From: Pascua guehoae
Taxonomy: Eukaryota; Basidiomycota; Tremellomycetes; Trichosporonales; Trichosporonaceae
Direction of reading: 5' to 3'
DNA: 64,000 bases
NCBI GenBank assembly: GCA_001600415.1
Contig: BCJX01000005.1
Location: forward strand, 2,022,524 to 2,086,523
In this document: one piece after another, positions 10,218 through 21,080 of the stretch
Layout of the letters: every line of letters begins with the position of its first letter
How positions within the stretch are numbered: position 1 is the stretch's first letter
Notes under the pieces: generated by a model
Database searches by the model: none
The model's input: only the letters and a program-made list of their open reading frames with translations
What the model was told of the DNA's origin: nothing
Position numbers and translations under genes: made by a program

Positions 10218-11992
10218 TTACGATTCAGCCGAGTACACTGGCGGCGCCACCCCCAACCCCATCTCGGCAGCATACTCATCCATGATCCGACACCGCACGT
10301 CCTCGAGCAGTGCCTGGCGCTCGTGCACCTGCGTCGACATGGACGTAATCTCGCCGACGAGCAGTCCGCTCTCCTCTCTTGTCTGAGCAATGGCGCTATT
10401 GACATGGGCGACCATGTCGCGGCAGTGCTCCGTGCGCTCCACGAGTGATGGTCGAAAATAGCCTCTGTGTTATGAGCCACTGTCCATTTCCCCCTTGCCA
10501 CCTCACCTCGACTTGGACTTACCCGCTCGGCAACGTGGCCGTAAACGGAGGGATCGACGGCTTGACTCCACGCGCCTCTGTAAACAACCGCACAGCCATG
10601 TCATAGTTGTACTCTGCCTTGGAGTTGAGTTTGCGCTTCAGTCCAGCCTCATCTTTGCCGCTGCACTCTTCGGTGGCGCGTTCAAATTGCTCTGCCGCGC
10701 GCTCGATGCAATCGCGCGTGCGGTCTAGGAGTCCTTGGGCGCGGGTTTCTGTCGCTAACAAGGCGTGGAGCTGGGGTCAGTATCTCTTCAACAATGTTGG
10801 GCGGCAGATTGCCGTTAAACCGCCCTCGTCCTCCCCCTCATATGTCAGGACATTGCTCTGTCCCATAGAGCTCATCTTCCAGCGCAGTCCAGCCTAAGAT
10901 CACTCGGGTTGTAGAGAGCGTTTGCTGGCCCACACCCAGCTGCACAGCTCGTCCTCCAGAGATGCGATAGCCAGAACTGTTTCAAGCCGTAGAGCTCGCC
11001 CCTCCATCCTCCATGCAGAGCTGTAGTACTGGTCCGTTCCGGAAGAGGTGCAGTGCTCGTCTAGGCTCGTGATGCGCTCCCCCGTCACGGCAGGGCCACA
11101 GGGCTCACGCGACACAGCATTGTAGCTGCACCACTGATGTCTGTTCATCCCTGAACGAACGTTTCAGATTGGTGACATTCGACGTGTCGCACGCCCACTC
11201 CGACGAGACAACCCAGCCCATCTCCTCCATCCAGCCGCCAAATGTTCCGGTGCAACGACTCCCGCACAGACCAAACTCACCCGGTTCAGCTCTGGCAAGA
11301 CGGCCCCAACCCTCTCCTCTGCGGCGTCTTCATCGGGATACTCTGGCGTCGGGCCCTTGAACACACGCTCATACAGCGCGAGCAGCTCGCGGCGCATCTG
11401 TGCGCGCCGGTCCGTGAGCCGCGTGAGCTTGTCGACTTTGGCCGCCAGGTCGGGAACGGACGCCTCGAGCTGCGCGAGCCGCTGGCGCGCCTCTTGCTCG
11501 AGCGCAAAGCGGGTTTCGTACTCTTGCTGCTGCTCGGTCGTGCGCGTCGAGAGGACATTGTCGTGTGAGCGCGGATGGCGCATCTTGTACAGGAGGCGGG
11601 TTGACGTGGATGATTGCAGGGCTTGCCAGTCGGTGAAGACGCCCTTCCTGGGCTGTTAGTTCTGGTACTCGTGTGTGTAGCCGTGTAGGCAGTCGCGTGA
11701 CTCGTGTGAGCACTCGTACGAGCAGTCGTGTCGTCCTACACTCGTGCTGGCTTCCCTATGACCGTCCTTGTGGCAGCGCTCGGCTCAGAACTCACGTCGC
11801 ATCCTCGCGAATCTTCAGCGTCCTCCGCGCCGCGGTCAGCTCGCCCTGCGCCGTCTCGAGCTCGAGGCGCGTCGAGTCACACAGCCGCGGGGCATACTCG
11901 AGCGCTTTGATTTCCGACGTCAGCAACTGGTGTTTTTCGACATGGGCGCGGATCCTGTCCATCGACGTCGTTGTGGGAGGCTCCTTGGGCAT
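10218..11992 (-). CDS. Conserved coiled-coil protein of unknown function
   Basis: Five exons fit in phase: 11992-11796, 11647-11281, 11133-10936, 10770-10523 and 10464-10218, giving 418 residues. The third exon's ends are the least certain. The protein is largely helical, with heptad-like segments near residues 10-60 and 95-175, and a short loop signature RVFKGPTPEYPDEDAAEE around residues 170-190. I have the impression that similar loop motifs occur in uncharacterised dikaryan fungal proteins of this layout, but cannot verify it here. The C-terminal exons give two further helices (ERAAEQFERATEE and ERTEHCRDMVAHVNSAIAQT). No signal peptide, membrane segment or catalytic motif is visible. It lies head-to-tail upstream of nothing obviously related; the nearest neighbour is RRP12 on the same strand. 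No function is proposed. Confidence 0.65.
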
Positions 11993-12587
11993 TGTGGTGA
12001 TGCAGCGAGACAATGTTTGGTGATAAGAGATTGCATGGGTTGTGGAGTTTGATGTGGATGGGACTCCATCCCATCCGAGCTTAAACGTCATTGTCAGGCA
12101 CCACCGACTCCGGCACGTCAGTCCGTGCATGGGATCGGGCCCAAGCTGCTAGCGCCGAATACGAGGCCAAGATGACATGGGGTGCCCTTCCCATGTGATC
12201 GCGATGAGCATGGGGAACTCGCCCTTGAATAAACCCTGATCCACTATTGTGGAACCGAGAAGGTCTCATGGGTCGAGACGAGCATGAGGTGGTTGTTTGG
12301 AAACGCGGGTCGCTACACCCTGACAGTGTGCGGAGAGAGTTGAGTTTCATCGCAGACCACGTGCCACACTACCGACGCATGCACACATGCCATTCACAAA
12401 GCTGCGACATCGGCTCTTAATGGAGAATGGTCTTGACGCTGATGGTGCACAACTTCCGTCGTGTGTAAGCGATCCCCGCCTCAGATCCGTAATCTATGTG
12501 CATGAAGGATACCCAATGCCTATGAACACCACCCACATCCCGAACTGCAAGGCAGCACCTATACACCGTCCTCCACATCTCTCAAGC
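11993..12587. other. Intergenic between two minus-strand genes
   Basis: Holds the promoter of the coiled-coil gene and the 3' flank of RRP12. No distinct element recognised. Confidence 0.5.
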
Positions 12588-15500
12588 TCATGCGCGCGAG
12601 CCCTTCTTCTTGTTGGTGAGGCTGACGCGCTCACCCTTGCCCCCACGACGCTGGGCCGCCTGTCCAATGGGGACATACGAGTACGGGTCGGGAGCGTTGG
12701 CCTTCTTGACGTCTCCGCCGGCGCGCTGGAGTGTGAGTACCAGAGTTTAAGAAGAGTTGATGTGCCAAATATCTTGCCTTGGAGGCAGGGTTGGTGCCAC
12801 ACGCCACAACTCGAGACTCACCTTGCTCTTGTACTCTTCTCCGAGACGCTTGACGACCTTCTTGGCCTTCTTCTTTGGCTTGTCGCCAATGAGCTCGTCG
12901 AGGTCCATGGCCTCCTGGGCACGCTCCTCCTCGCGCGAACGTTTCGTGTTCTTGTTGAACCGGATGCCACCGCGGCCATCGCGCACAGCACCATCAATAC
13001 CCTTCATGGCCGACAGATAGGCGTTGCCCGCGCCAGCGGCCGCATCGGCGTCCATCGCGTCGTCGCCGCCGTCGCTCTCGCCATCCTCGATAATGAGACG
13101 GCCCTGCTTGTCCGTCTTGAAGTGCGACGCGTCCTGGCCCGGCTTGCGCTTACGCGACGCCGATGGGTCGGCACGCGACACGCCGCCAGCGATCGAGCGC
13201 GACAGGAGGTCAAGAGGCTCGTCACCCTCGGCGCGAATGTATGCTGCCTCAGCTGCCGCTTGCGCCTTGCGCTGGCGCTTGGACAAGGGCTTGACCACGC
13301 GAGACGATGCGCCGTTGTCCTCGCCGTCCGACCCGAGGTCAGAATCCGAGTTGTACAGAATGTCGTCAAAGGCGTTGCCAGAGGATGCCTTGGGGCGCTA
13401 CCAGAGTTAGTCTTGTATCCCTGCCCAAGTACGACTCGACTCACCGACTCGTCCTCCTCATCATCGCCAGTCGCAGCCTTTTTCCTCTTTGCGCGGTCCT
13501 TCCTCCTCTTGATGTTCTCGAGCACCTTGCGCTCACCGCCCTCGGGAGCATTCCTGTACACCTCGTCGTAGCCAAACTTGCGGATCATACGCTCAAAGAT
13601 GTGCACCGTCTTGCTCTTGAAGTGGTTCTTGTGGTCGTGGACCCAGCCCAAAAGTGCGGGGACAAGCACGTCGAGGTGGGGGGCGACGGCGTCGTGGGGC
13701 AGTGCGACAACGGCGACCTTGACAAAGCCGAGAGCCGACTTGACAATCTCGCGGTTCTTGGAGCCGACAAAGACCACGATAGTGGCCACCAGCTCCGAAA
13801 TGAGGTCAGGCGACACGTCGTCCTTGAACTCGAAGAGAAGACGCGAGAGCGCGTTGATCGACGCAGAGATCATGTGCGGCGTTGTACCAGTGAGACCAGC
13901 GGCAACCATGGTGATGTACTCCTGCGCGTTCGCGGCAACAGTGTCTGCAGAGTCAGCAACCACACCCTGCCTTCCTAGGCGGGTCAACTCACTCTCAGCC
14001 ATCTCCTCGCTGTCCTCGTCAACGGGCACACTCTGCTTGACTTCACCACCCTGGGCCATCTTGTTACCCATGACAACGAGAAGGTCAAAGCCGGCGTCGC
14101 GAGCCTTCTCGTTCACCTCCTTGGTACCGAGAACGGCCTCGGAGAGGAGCTCGGGAATAAGGTGGAGAAGGTCGGTGGGGAGGGCCTCCACAAGCGTTGC
14201 AAGAAGCTGGAGGCGGTCGCGCTGCGCACCGGGTCCGACACCGGCGGCAACGTCGTTGAGCTGAGCAACGAAGGCCTCGAGCTTGTCGCCCTGCACGGCG
14301 GCACCGAGCTTACCAGCCTCGAGCAGGCGCTTGAGAAGGCGGTAGCTCTTCTTCTGAACTGTCGCGTCCGAGTGCTCGAGCAGGGCCTTGGTGGCCGTTG
14401 CCGCGAACAGGGATGCAGACTGCGCAGGAGGGAGGTTGGGCACAAAGATGATGAGGAGGTCAAGCATCGTGTGCGAGATGGGCGAGGAGCCCGGTGCAGG
14501 GATGGTGTCGGTGCCGAGGTTTTGAGACAGGTGCGACGTGACCGTGTTGTACGTCTCAATAACGTCCTTCTCGGTCATGATGCCGACCCACGCGTTAATC
14601 ACGTCGGAGACCATGCCGCGCTGCTCACGGGGCATCTTTGAGAAGACGTTCAGGAGCACAGAGACCATGTCCTTGGCCATCGCCTTGAGCGCGTCAAGGT
14701 TTTCCTTGGCCGCAGCCTGGTCGACACCAAACTGCTTGCGCAGCTCAGCCGCGTCGGTGGTGGACGACAGAAGACGCTCCGTCGACGAGACGAGCTGAGC
14801 CAGCGAGCGAAGGAGCGATGGGAGGAGCAATGGCTGCGTGTAGAGGAGGTTCGTGATGAGTGAGAGGAACGGTCCAGTAAGACCCTCCTTGAGGTCGCGG
14901 GGCATCTCGCAGAATCCAGGCAGGCAGTCCCAGATCTGGCCGACAATGACCTCCCAGACCTTGGCCTCGGCGGCGCGGCCACCGTCCTCGGCAGCGACCT
15001 TGCGCTCGAAGATGCGCTCAGACAAGGGGCGGAAGTAGTCACCGAAGAAGGCGAGCGAGTCGTTGGTTGTCCGGGCACGAATAAGGGGGAGAAGGTGCGC
15101 ACGGCCAGGCTGAGGAGTGCGTCCAGATCTGAGAGTTAAATTTCTGAACAACGCAGAACAACTCACCCATCGGGCTCAATGTTGAGAGGAAGCGCGTTGA
15201 GCACTCCCTCGACACCAATAACCTCAATCGCCATACCGACAACATCGTCGACCTTGTCCTTGGCCTCAAAGCCCTTCTGGACACGGAGGTCGCCGATGTC
15301 ACGGATAAGAGGAAGCAGCAGCTCCTCGGCGGCAGTCGGCGCAGTGCCGTTGGGGTCGACTCTTGGCTCGCCAGGCGTGACGCGGAGGCGAAGGCGGGAG
15401 ACGAGGGCGGCAAGAATGGTGAGGAGGTCGGGAAGGAGGAGAGCGTGTCCGTCGAGCGCGTCAGTGAGCGCAACGAGAAGGCGGGTAAGGAATGGCGTCT

Positions 15501-16819
15501 TCTGCTTCTTGCGCGCGCCAGCCTGGAGGGACCCTTGGCGCATAAAGGACACGGAAGCGAGAATCGCGTCGTCAGTGATGCAGAAGCGCACAATGCTGTT
15601 GGCGACTGCATCAGCGGCCGCCTTGCGGACAGCCGGTGTCGCTGACGGCGCAAGAAGGATCTCGTTGAACGTCAGGTTGAAGACCTTGGGCAGGTACGTC
15701 GGGAGCATCACTGCGTCCTGCAGCGCCATCTTAACAAGCGCAGACGACAGCGCTCCGAGGTATGCCGGAGTGTCCGTGGATCCGAGCTCTGGCGCAGACT
15801 TCAACAGAGAGTCCACGATGGTGGGGAGGTTGGACAGGACGGCGGGCTTGGCGCCAGTCGAGTCAACAGGGGGAGGTGAGAGAAGGTGGGAGAGAAGACC
15901 GTACACCTGCGAGGTGAGGTGGGGGTGAGGAGGGAGGGACAGGAGCAGCGAGCAGAGTTTTGACAATTGCTGTGACTGTTAGTGTGGGGACAACAAGCCG
16001 ATCGATGGCTCCATGGCAACTCACCTCGTCGCCCCAAACAGCGACCCATCCACGGAGGCCCTGCACAACCCAGATCGCCTTCTTGCCCTCTGCATCCTCG
16101 GCGTCGGCGAAGCGCGCCTTCTTGCTCTTGCTGGAGCCTCCAGAGCGGATCTCCTCCTCGAGAGCGGCCGTCACCCACTCGCGTGCGCGGGGCAGGTAGG
16201 GGTGAGCCCCTGGTGACACACGAGGAGGAACGGGGGTGACAAGGACCTTACGAACACCCTCCTGCGCGACGTGGCGAACCTTGGGACGGGGGTCAAGGTT
16301 GAGCTCGAGGAGGTAGTTCCAGGCGCGCTTGAGAAGCGGCGACGAGTTGAGCAGGCCTGGAGTGGCAAAGAGGAGGAGCGTAATCGTGACCTGCATCAAG
16401 GAACGGAGGGCGGGAGGGTGAGGGAGTGCGGTCTCGTAGATGGGGAGCATGCACTCAAGAAGTGGCGAGAGCTTGGAGAGAACAACCTGTGTGGGCGTCT
16501 CGGGGGCGACGATCGCCAGGAGGTACAGCGTCGCCGGGATGAGGGCGCCGCCACTCATCTTCTCCGTCTCGGCGAGCTCCTCTCCAGACTCTCCGGGAAG
16601 AATCTCATCTGAGCATGCCTTTTCGAGACATTGGAGCAAGGCGGTAAAGTAGGCCGTCGCAGAGTGGGGCAGGGTCGAACCAGGCAGAGTGTAGGAGATG
16701 GTTGCCTCGATGGCTGTCAAGAGCTGTGCGGGTTTGGCCTGGTGCGCGAGGCTAGACGATGCAAGTCGCCGGACGTTGGCGAGCTGGGTGGCGAATGACG
16801 CCGTGACTGTCGACGCCAT
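12588..16819 (-). CDS. RRP12: RRP12-like ribosome biogenesis/export HEAT-repeat protein
   Basis: Six exons with consistent phases: 16819-16025, 15969-15167, 15128-13993, 13944-13445, 13397-12822 and 12725-12588, giving about 1315 residues, the normal size of Rrp12. The N-terminus has ISYTLPGSTLPHSATAYFTA, the start of the NUC173 region, followed by HEAT-like helical repeats through most of the protein. The C-terminal quarter changes to Lys-rich and acidic low-complexity sequence (IKRRKDRAKRKKAA; YNSDSDLGSDGEDNGASS), a Ser/Arg-Lys segment (SASRKRKPGQDASHFKTD), and a basic end (QRRGGKGERVSLTNKKKGSR), which is the Rrp12 layout. Known role in yeast: binds pre-40S and pre-60S particles and aids their nuclear export with Ran/karyopherin. 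All introns are 40-60 bp with GTGAGT donors except those at the last junctions. The gene looks intact. Confidence 0.93.
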
Positions 16820-17229
16820 GGCTTTTGTGCGCTAGGCGAGAGAATGATGAGGAGGATGTGTTTGATGGCGGTGAGGAGCCTTCTAGGCTGTCGGCACTGA
16901 GGTCAGAGGTCGAGTTGCGGCAACCTTCAAAATCTCAAGTCACGTGCCCGTCATGGCACGTGGCAATCTGGTCCCGCGGCCTGCAGGTCTCTCAGCTGAT
17001 CGCCTTGCTATCTGTTGCCGACCGTGCCGAGCTGTTGTGATTTGCTCTTAGACGATGTATGTTTGCGCGTTGATGCACACCACATCACATTATTGAACAT
17101 GCCCCATGTTGATGAGTGACCGAAAACACTGAGGTGTCGTTTGTTGGGACTGTTAAACATCACGACATCTCCACCCGTGAACATCCCGTCCCCTAGGCAT
17201 GCCTCTGCAGTCTCCAGATGCCTTACTGA
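16820..17229. other. RRP12 promoter region
   Basis: About 400 bases between the RRP12 start and the 3' end of the first secreted-protein gene. No repeat or RNA gene recognised. Confidence 0.5.
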
Positions 17230-17946
17230 TCAAGTCTGGTCCTCTGGTCGGAGTAAAAGTTGTATGAGCTCAACCACTTTCGATTGTGTCCTACCAGATA
17301 CCTCAAGGCTCATCACCGGCGGTGGTGATGCTACTACGTCGATGAACTCGTGAGTTTTGGGGTACATAATAGCAACAGCAAACACAAACAGTATCACATG
17401 GTAGAACGGACTAGCGTTGTTACAACCATCATGGCGTCCGCCCCTCCGTCTCCTCGTAGCCCCGTCAATGATAAGTCTGAGGCAATCGTTGGGGTTTGGG
17501 GGATTGGCAGGTGTACAACTGCTAGGGTCCCAGATATAGGCACGCGCCTTCAGTCCGGGGATGTTGAGGACCTCGCTCGCGAAGCGGTGGACGGCAGTGC
17601 TAACGTCCGCCTCGCGCCTGTCGATGATTTGGTCCGAATCGCCGACGTACGAGGCTGCAAAAACGACTGTGAAGCCTCGGTGTAGTTTTCGAGAGTCGTC
17701 TCCGAGGGGTGCTTGTTCAAGAATACGGCCTTCGATCCTGTCAATCCAGTCTGCCTGCTCCTTCTTCCCAAACAATGGCGGAGGGTAGTCATCGCGACTG
17801 GGCTGTCCCGTGCATTGGTGCGTGATGTACTGAAGTTTAAGGCCGCTGTTATAGTCTTGAGCGGCCGCAAGACTGTTGTCGATGGGGGAGCCAACGGCTA
17901 GGACACCGAAGGCGGCGATGATCGAGAAGAAGGACCGGACGTTCAT
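17230..17946 (-). CDS. Secreted cluster protein 1 (signal peptide plus divergent core)
   Basis: A 238-residue frame starting MNVRSFFSIIAAFGVLAVGSP, a signal peptide almost identical to those of four other minus-strand genes at 20364, 24153, 26655 and 28920. The mature part has NSGLKLQYITHQ, then a core GFTVVFAASYVGDSDQ, TAVHRFASEVLNIPG and AYIWDPSSC. The core aligns by eye with the 20364 protein (ISFGLVHLGDSDAN, NAVYRIVSDVLQ, GFIWDPTTC). After LRLIIDGA the last 75 residues are Arg-rich and then hydrophobic (FYHVILFVFAVAIMY), unlike any paralogue, which suggests a frameshift or an unseen intron near the end. No known domain recognised. Likely extracellular or wall-associated by signal peptide. 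Confidence 0.65.
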   Translation of the reverse strand: MNVRSFFSIIAAFGVLAVGSPIDNSLAAAQDYNSGLKLQYITHQCTGQPSRDDYPPPLFGKKEQADWIDRIEGRILEQAPLGDDSRKLHRGFTVVFAASYVGDSDQIIDRREADVSTAVHRFASEVLNIPGLKARAYIWDPSSCTPANPPNPNDCLRLIIDGATRRRRGGRHDGCNNASPFYHVILFVFAVAIMYPKTHEFIDVVASPPPVMSLEVSGRTQSKVVELIQLLLRPEDQT

Positions 17947-18238
17947 GGTACGGAAACCAACGGGTGATGTGGAAGACACGGACTGGGAAGGCGAAGGATG
18001 GTCAAGTCGCACCGCCCACGACACCTTGGGCCCGAATTCTTTCCCTAAACTCCATCATCATTCGTGCTTCATGCAGCTATAACCTGGAGGAGCTACCGAC
18101 CCTGACTGTATGTCAGTCGTCGGCTAAAGCATGGTGCTTACCCCCATTAGGTAGCCCTCAGCCGTTCACCTCCACGAGGCCAGTCTCCAGAATGCCAGAA
18201 TGATTTTGTCGCCCACGCGGATTGTGCACGTCGGACGT

Positions 18239-19309
18239 TTAGGATCGATGCCGTTTTGACATTCTCGCAGTCTCCAAATCGAATTGCTCCTGACCCACGA
18301 GGGCACGGTACTCGTCCCACGATAGGATCGAGATTGCCTGGGAATCATCGGTAAGACCCAGAGGGGGGACCGGCCTCGCCCCGTAGACGAACGAGCCATC
18401 TCCCTCTTCCATGTTGACCTGGCATAGGAGATTAAAGATGAGGACGCTGTATGCATCGCGCGGGTCAATGTCGACTGTTGTGGAGTACTCCTCAAGATCA
18501 CTGGGGGGAAACTGGGTGAGGCCAACGAGGGTGATACGCTTAGTCTGCCTGTAAATGCGGATAAAGATTGCCAAGGTCTCGAATAATGTGGCTGGGTTAG
18601 AAAAGGTGGCCCGGGAGTCTCGTATGGCGTCTTCGGAAGGAGTTTGAAAAAATAGCACGAGATCTTCGTGAGAAACGAATCCGAAGCGGCGAAATGGGTC
18701 GCGTCCAATGTAGGGTATTGGCCGACCTACAAGGGAGATGACCAGCTTGCCTGCCCTTCTGGCGCCCGCATCGTCGCCGATGGGTGGGATAGTGTTGGGA
18801 GTAGTTCGAGTGCGAAGGACAACGTCTCCCTTATCCTTTGAGAAGCAGAGGGTGTCGAGGCGCTTGAAATGGCCGCCCCCAATAAGGGAAGGGAGGCGCT
18901 CAAAGAGTTGCATTTCGATGGGCATTTGGATGGCTGAAGCATTCGTGCATCCGCCATCGATGCTGATGTGGAGCTTGCGGACTGCGCCCAAGAGTCGCTC
19001 TTGCTGGGGAGACCACGAGATACGTGCCGTGAGGTTGTATGACGAGCGGAAAGCCGGATGCCCAGCTTCAAGCCAAGATCCATTATGATCTCTGTCCGCT
19101 GTGCACAACACCGTCAGGGTTGCCCCTGGTGGATGAGTAACATGCATGACGAGCTGCTCGGCGAGAACAATGTCAACATGTTGGCGCAACCTGCGAGAGA
19201 CGCGGCGGAAAGTGAGGAGCAATTCGTACGGTGCAACGTCGACTACCGCCTCGACAATGTGAGGAAAGGACGCGTAGTCGATGACAGAAGCCGTGAAGGT
19301 GGGTTTCAA
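18239..19309 (-). CDS. F-box-like protein
   Basis: A single 356-residue frame. The N-terminus YASFPHIVEAVVDVAPYELL, LLTFRRVSRRLRQHVDIVLA is a degenerate F-box followed by a globular domain with a charged tail (ILSWDEYRALVGQEQFDLET). It is of the same type as the gene at 106. The FPHIVE...RRVSRRLR form is typical of large F-box-like families in tremellomycete yeasts (family knowledge; not checked here). It sits inside the secreted-protein cluster but is not related to it. SCF-adaptor role is inferred. Confidence 0.72.
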   Translation of the reverse strand: MKPTFTASVIDYASFPHIVEAVVDVAPYELLLTFRRVSRRLRQHVDIVLAEQLVMHVTHPPGATLTVLCTADRDHNGSWLEAGHPAFRSSYNLTARISWSPQQERLLGAVRKLHISIDGGCTNASAIQMPIEMQLFERLPSLIGGGHFKRLDTLCFSKDKGDVVLRTRTTPNTIPPIGDDAGARRAGKLVISLVGRPIPYIGRDPFRRFGFVSHEDLVLFFQTPSEDAIRDSRATFSNPATLFETLAIFIRIYRQTKRITLVGLTQFPPSDLEEYSTTVDIDPRDAYSVLIFNLLCQVNMEEGDGSFVYGARPVPPLGLTDDSQAISILSWDEYRALVGQEQFDLETARMSKRHRS

Positions 19310-20363
19310 ACATTGTATTGGTTGGGCTTGTTACTCATAAGCATTGGACGATCGGATCAGACAGAGAGGGAGCAAGGTTCTTCGAGAGCAAGGGGGAGAA
19401 TACGAGGGGCCGGGACTGAACTCACATTGCTGGTACATTGGCAGTGGTGGAGGGTGCTCACGGAGAGCAGGGGCAGGCAAGTGAGAGGCAAGGTAGATGT
19501 AAGAGTAGAACGAACGTGCCGAGATGGGGATGCAGATTGATGAGAATGAGTAAGTTGAGAAAGTCGCGAACAGAAACAAGGCGAGTACTGATCGTTTTGA
19601 GATCTGGTTGTGAGCCAGTCGGCCTGGCAAAGTGACGTCAGTGACGGCCCCGCACACACCTAAACATCTGATTACGTAATGAACTCACTCAGCCGTCACT
19701 CGTGTCTCTCAGTGTTGACGATGCGAACAATGTTAGTTAATGATCCAGTCATACAGTAGACATACACTGTCCATATTGACGAGCATGCACTAAAATAATG
19801 CGTACGGGAGAGTGTTGCTGATTTTCTCGCCCGCCCATTAAATAATATACATGAACAGTTGAAGTTAACCACGTGGTCTCGAGGCAGCAAAGGAAGCAAG
19901 TCCTTGTGGAGTATGCAACCACACGGTCACGTCGAGTTACACGTATGTACCAAAGCGTATCGCTGAATAAGATCAAGAGGAGAATTCGGCGTTGGTTTTC
20001 CCTTTGCCAACAAGGGCAGAACGCATCAGTCTTGAGTGGTCGGCCCATTGGTTCTAGGACCAGACGCACTGTGACGCACTGTGACTCGGCCACAGGTGGC
20101 CAGCCAGCCCAACGATTCAAGTTTGGAAAGTACGAGAGACCATGGCGATAGCATGGCGATAGCATGGCGATAGCATGGCTAGATTGGCAGGCCTGATACA
20201 TACGGGACGATGGTTTCTACAACTTCTGCTTCATCTACAATCTAACAGGAAGACGGAGGTTGTCTCAGCCTTAAACGCCTGCAAAAGGTTCGGAGGGCGC
20301 GGACAAAATGGCTAAACGGGTCAGCTACAAACCTCTGTACTTTTGGTACTCACACCCATCCCA
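19310..20363. other. Intergenic with short tandem repeat
   Basis: No gene supported. Includes the 11-bp tandem repeat at 20141-20178. Confidence 0.5.
20141..20178. repeat. 11-bp tandem repeat
   Basis: Three perfect copies of catggcgatag plus a partial fourth. Confidence 0.9.
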
Positions 20364-21080
20364 CTATTCAATAGTGTGCCACTGCTGCCCCGCCGAATGG
20401 TCAACCGTTACACCAGTGCAGGTAAAGTCCAGGGCCATTTGACGGTTGGGGCTCGCACCAACCTGGATGGCGATGCTTTTTGGGCATTTTTCGGGATTGT
20501 TGTCATTCTCGCAAGTCGTTGGGTCCCAGATGAATCCGCACGCGACGGGGGCGTATTGCAATACGTCGGAGACGATGCGATAAACGGCGTTGTTGACATC
20601 GTTCTGGTTAAGAGGGTTGGCGTCGGAATCTCCAAGGTGCACCAGGCCAAAACTGATGGTGTAGTTCTTGTCCTGGTCATTGCCGGAGGGGAAGTACCAG
20701 AAAGCATTTTCTTGCGTCTCGATGGCCGTGTTCATTTCCCAGGCAAAGTCGTCGATACGCTCCTGCGTGAAGGGCGGGTTGTCCGACTTGGATGCCGCAG
20801 TCCACTCGTCCAGGTGTCCGTCCAAGAGCCGACCAGTTTCGAAGGTCGAGTATTGCAAACGGAGGTTGCCAAAAGTGGCGGCACCGGGACGGGCAGTGTT
20901 CTCAACACCAGACNTAGTGGTCGGAGTAGGGCTGGACGGGGTAGTGGAAGCGGAGGTTCCCGGTTCGTTCNTTGTGGTGGCGGCAGCAACGCTGCTGCCN
21001 TCGTCGTCCGATGGGATAGGAGTGGCCGAGGTAAGGGAGCCGAATAGGACGAAGACTGTGAGAAGGGAGTAAAGACTCAT
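20364..21080 (-). CDS. Secreted cluster protein 2
   Basis: A 238-residue frame begun at MSLYSLLTVFVLFGSLTSAT, a signal peptide of the cluster type ending in ..SATPIP. Two upstream in-frame residues sets starting MYPTAN are less likely. A short Ser/Thr-rich linker follows (it contains three ambiguous bases near 20914, 20971 and 20999), then NLRLQYSTFETGRLLD and the core: ISFGLVHLGDSDANPL, NAVYRIVSDVLQYAPVACGF, IWDPTTC. The tail is AIQVGASPNRQMALDF with a single Cys. It is the same length as cluster protein 1 (717 bp), and the IWDP(T/S)(T/S)C motif links the two as a subgroup. No enzymatic motif is visible. Secretion is inferred. Confidence 0.72.
   Translation of the reverse strand: MSLYSLLTVFVLFGSLTSATPIPSDDXGSSVAAATTXNEPGTSASTTPSSPTPTTXSGVENTARPGAATFGNLRLQYSTFETGRLLDGHLDEWTAASKSDNPPFTQERIDDFAWEMNTAIETQENAFWYFPSGNDQDKNYTISFGLVHLGDSDANPLNQNDVNNAVYRIVSDVLQYAPVACGFIWDPTTCENDNNPEKCPKSIAIQVGASPNRQMALDFTCTGVTVDHSAGQQWHTIE

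Noticed and set aside
12387..13571. 394-residue plus-strand open frame
   Set aside because: Lies antisense across three RRP12 exons and their introns. Its openness follows the codon bias of the minus-strand gene.
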